Below are positions 63,398-64,000 of a stretch of 64,000 nt of DNA, piece by piece. The DNA lies in NCBI GenBank assembly GCA_902524845.1, contig CABZEW010000005.1, positions 1-64,000 on the forward strand, in the 5' to 3' direction. The position numbers were made by a program, and so were the translations under genes. The notes beneath the pieces were generated by a model. The model was not told where the DNA came from. It was given only the letters and a program-made list of their open reading frames with translations, and did no database searches. Source of the stretch: an uncultured Alphaproteobacteria bacterium. Lineage in GTDB: Bacteria > Pseudomonadota > Alphaproteobacteria > Rhodobacterales > Rhodobacteraceae. Within the stretch, counting starts at the first letter, position 1. Every line of letters begins with the position of its first letter.

Positions 63398-64000
63398 TTG
63401 TTAAAAAAACTGTTTGTACAAAATATACTATTGCTTGAAAACCTGGAACTAGAATTTACCTCAGGGCTCAATGTATTAACTGGTGAAACTGGGGCAGGTA
63501 AATCCATTCTTTTAGATTGTTTAGGCTACCTTTTTGGAAAGAAAAACACTAGGATTGAGCTCGGTAGCAAGACCGACTCTGCTCTAATCATTGGGGAATT
63601 TCAAATACAAGGAAGTGATGTAATAGAGCAGTTTCTGTCTGAAAAAGGGTTTCCAAGAGACGATAATCTTATATTGAGACAGAACATAGGTCCAAATAAG
63701 AAACGAAGGGCTTTTCTCAATGATCTACCGTGTTCATTAGATACGGTGAGGGATTTAGGTGGCCTTATTGTAGATTTAAACGGTCAGTCCGAAGAACAAG
63801 GATTGATGAATACAAAAACACATAGGGGCCTACTTGATGTCTTTGGCAACTTGCAATGGCATGTAAAGAAGGTTGAAAAGTCTTGGACTGAAATTGCTAA
63901 GCTAAAAAAACTACTTGATACCGAATATAAAAAAAAAGACTCAGTAGAAAACATAGACTTTTTAGAAAAATCAATAAAGGAGATTGCTGAGCTGGAACTT
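63398..64000 (+). CDS. recN: DNA repair ATPase RecN, 5' part
   Basis: First 201 codons of the SMC-like repair protein RecN; the rest lies past the window end. TTG 63398 follows the bamD stop by 1 nt and opens the frame MLKKLFVQNILLLENLEL, the standard RecN N-terminus. Walker A is GETGAGKS (29-36); RRAFLNDLPCSLDTVRDLGG and NGQSEEQGLMNTKTHRGLLD follow. The usual HGQHE motif is altered to NGQSE. A coiled coil begins near the cut. RecN acts with RecA on double-strand breaks. Confidence 0.92.
   Translation, partial: MLKKLFVQNILLLENLELEFTSGLNVLTGETGAGKSILLDCLGYLFGKKNTRIELGSKTDSALIIGEFQIQGSDVIEQFLSEKGFPRDDNLILRQNIGPNKKRRAFLNDLPCSLDTVRDLGGLIVDLNGQSEEQGLMNTKTHRGLLDVFGNLQWHVKKVEKSWTEIAKLKKLLDTEYKKKDSVENIDFLEKSIKEIAELEL

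Noticed and set aside
1..64000. Mobile elements, prophage genes or CRISPR arrays
   Set aside because: I found no transposase, integrase, phage gene or repeat-spacer array; gene order is that of a core chromosome.

Overview
This window reads as a compact, low-GC chromosome segment from an alphaproteobacterium, probably a free-living marine one with a reduced genome. Five things point to this. (i) RluA-family synthase next to rpoH, HdaA next to ppk/ppx, and a short prolyl-tRNA synthetase next to lolCD are alphaproteobacterial arrangements. (ii) The SOS operator has the alphaproteobacterial spacing GAAC-N7-GAAC. (iii) FtsZ ends in the alphaproteobacterial tail [10 protein letters not shown]. (iv) GANTC sites sit in the ftsZ promoter. 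(v) Genes are packed tightly, and four convergent pairs end within 1 nt of each other or overlap. I could not assign a genus. No mobile element, phage gene or CRISPR array is visible.

Layout. 1-3744: 3' part of a pseudouridine synthase gene, rpoH, pheA (opposite strand), a membrane-anchored cytochrome c, and an orphan SOS-controlled imuA-like gene. 3746-8430 (minus): a fused ATP-dependent 5-oxoprolinase/hydantoinase and nudC. 8494-12601: SRP RNA, then dnaX-ybaB-recR and an acyl-CoA synthetase. 12714-19769: gap on plus; tRNA-Glu and a minus-strand run glyA, a 43-codon lipoprotein gene, an aminotransferase gene, hom, a small unknown gene and recJ. 19940-28407: nadK-hdaA-ppk-ppx-proS-lolC-lolD. 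28404-36567 (minus): a beta-oxidation block (MerR regulator, acyl-CoA dehydrogenase, thiolase, FadJ-type protein, acyl-CoA ligase) that ends in a protein resembling an M48 peptidase without its zinc motif. 36691-41831: a MATE transporter, then a minus-strand run tadA-gatC-gatA-excalibur lipoprotein-pyrD. 41884-43003: rluB and RNase P RNA.

From 43202 to the end lies the complete division and cell wall (dcw) cluster, all on plus: mraZ-rsmH-ftsL-ftsI-murE-murF-mraY-murD-ftsW-murG-murC-murB-ddl-ftsQ-ftsA-ftsZ-lpxC-bamD-recN (recN cut by the window edge). It runs from UDP-MurNAc through lipid II to the divisome. lpxC (lipid A) and bamD (outer-membrane protein assembly) follow, so the cell builds a normal Gram-negative envelope.

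Most genes are housekeeping. The less ordinary signals are regulatory or small: a textbook SOS promoter on an orphan imuA; a symmetric -10 shared by the SRP RNA and nudC promoters; MraZ boxes followed by an 11-bp inverted repeat in the mraZ leader; a GANTC-bearing palindrome at an ftsZ promoter; a hairpin that buries the lpxC ribosome-binding site; a 16-bp palindrome at the MerR/MATE divergence; the M48-like pseudoprotease; and two unannotated small genes. All functions come from sequence motifs and context read by eye; no database search was run.
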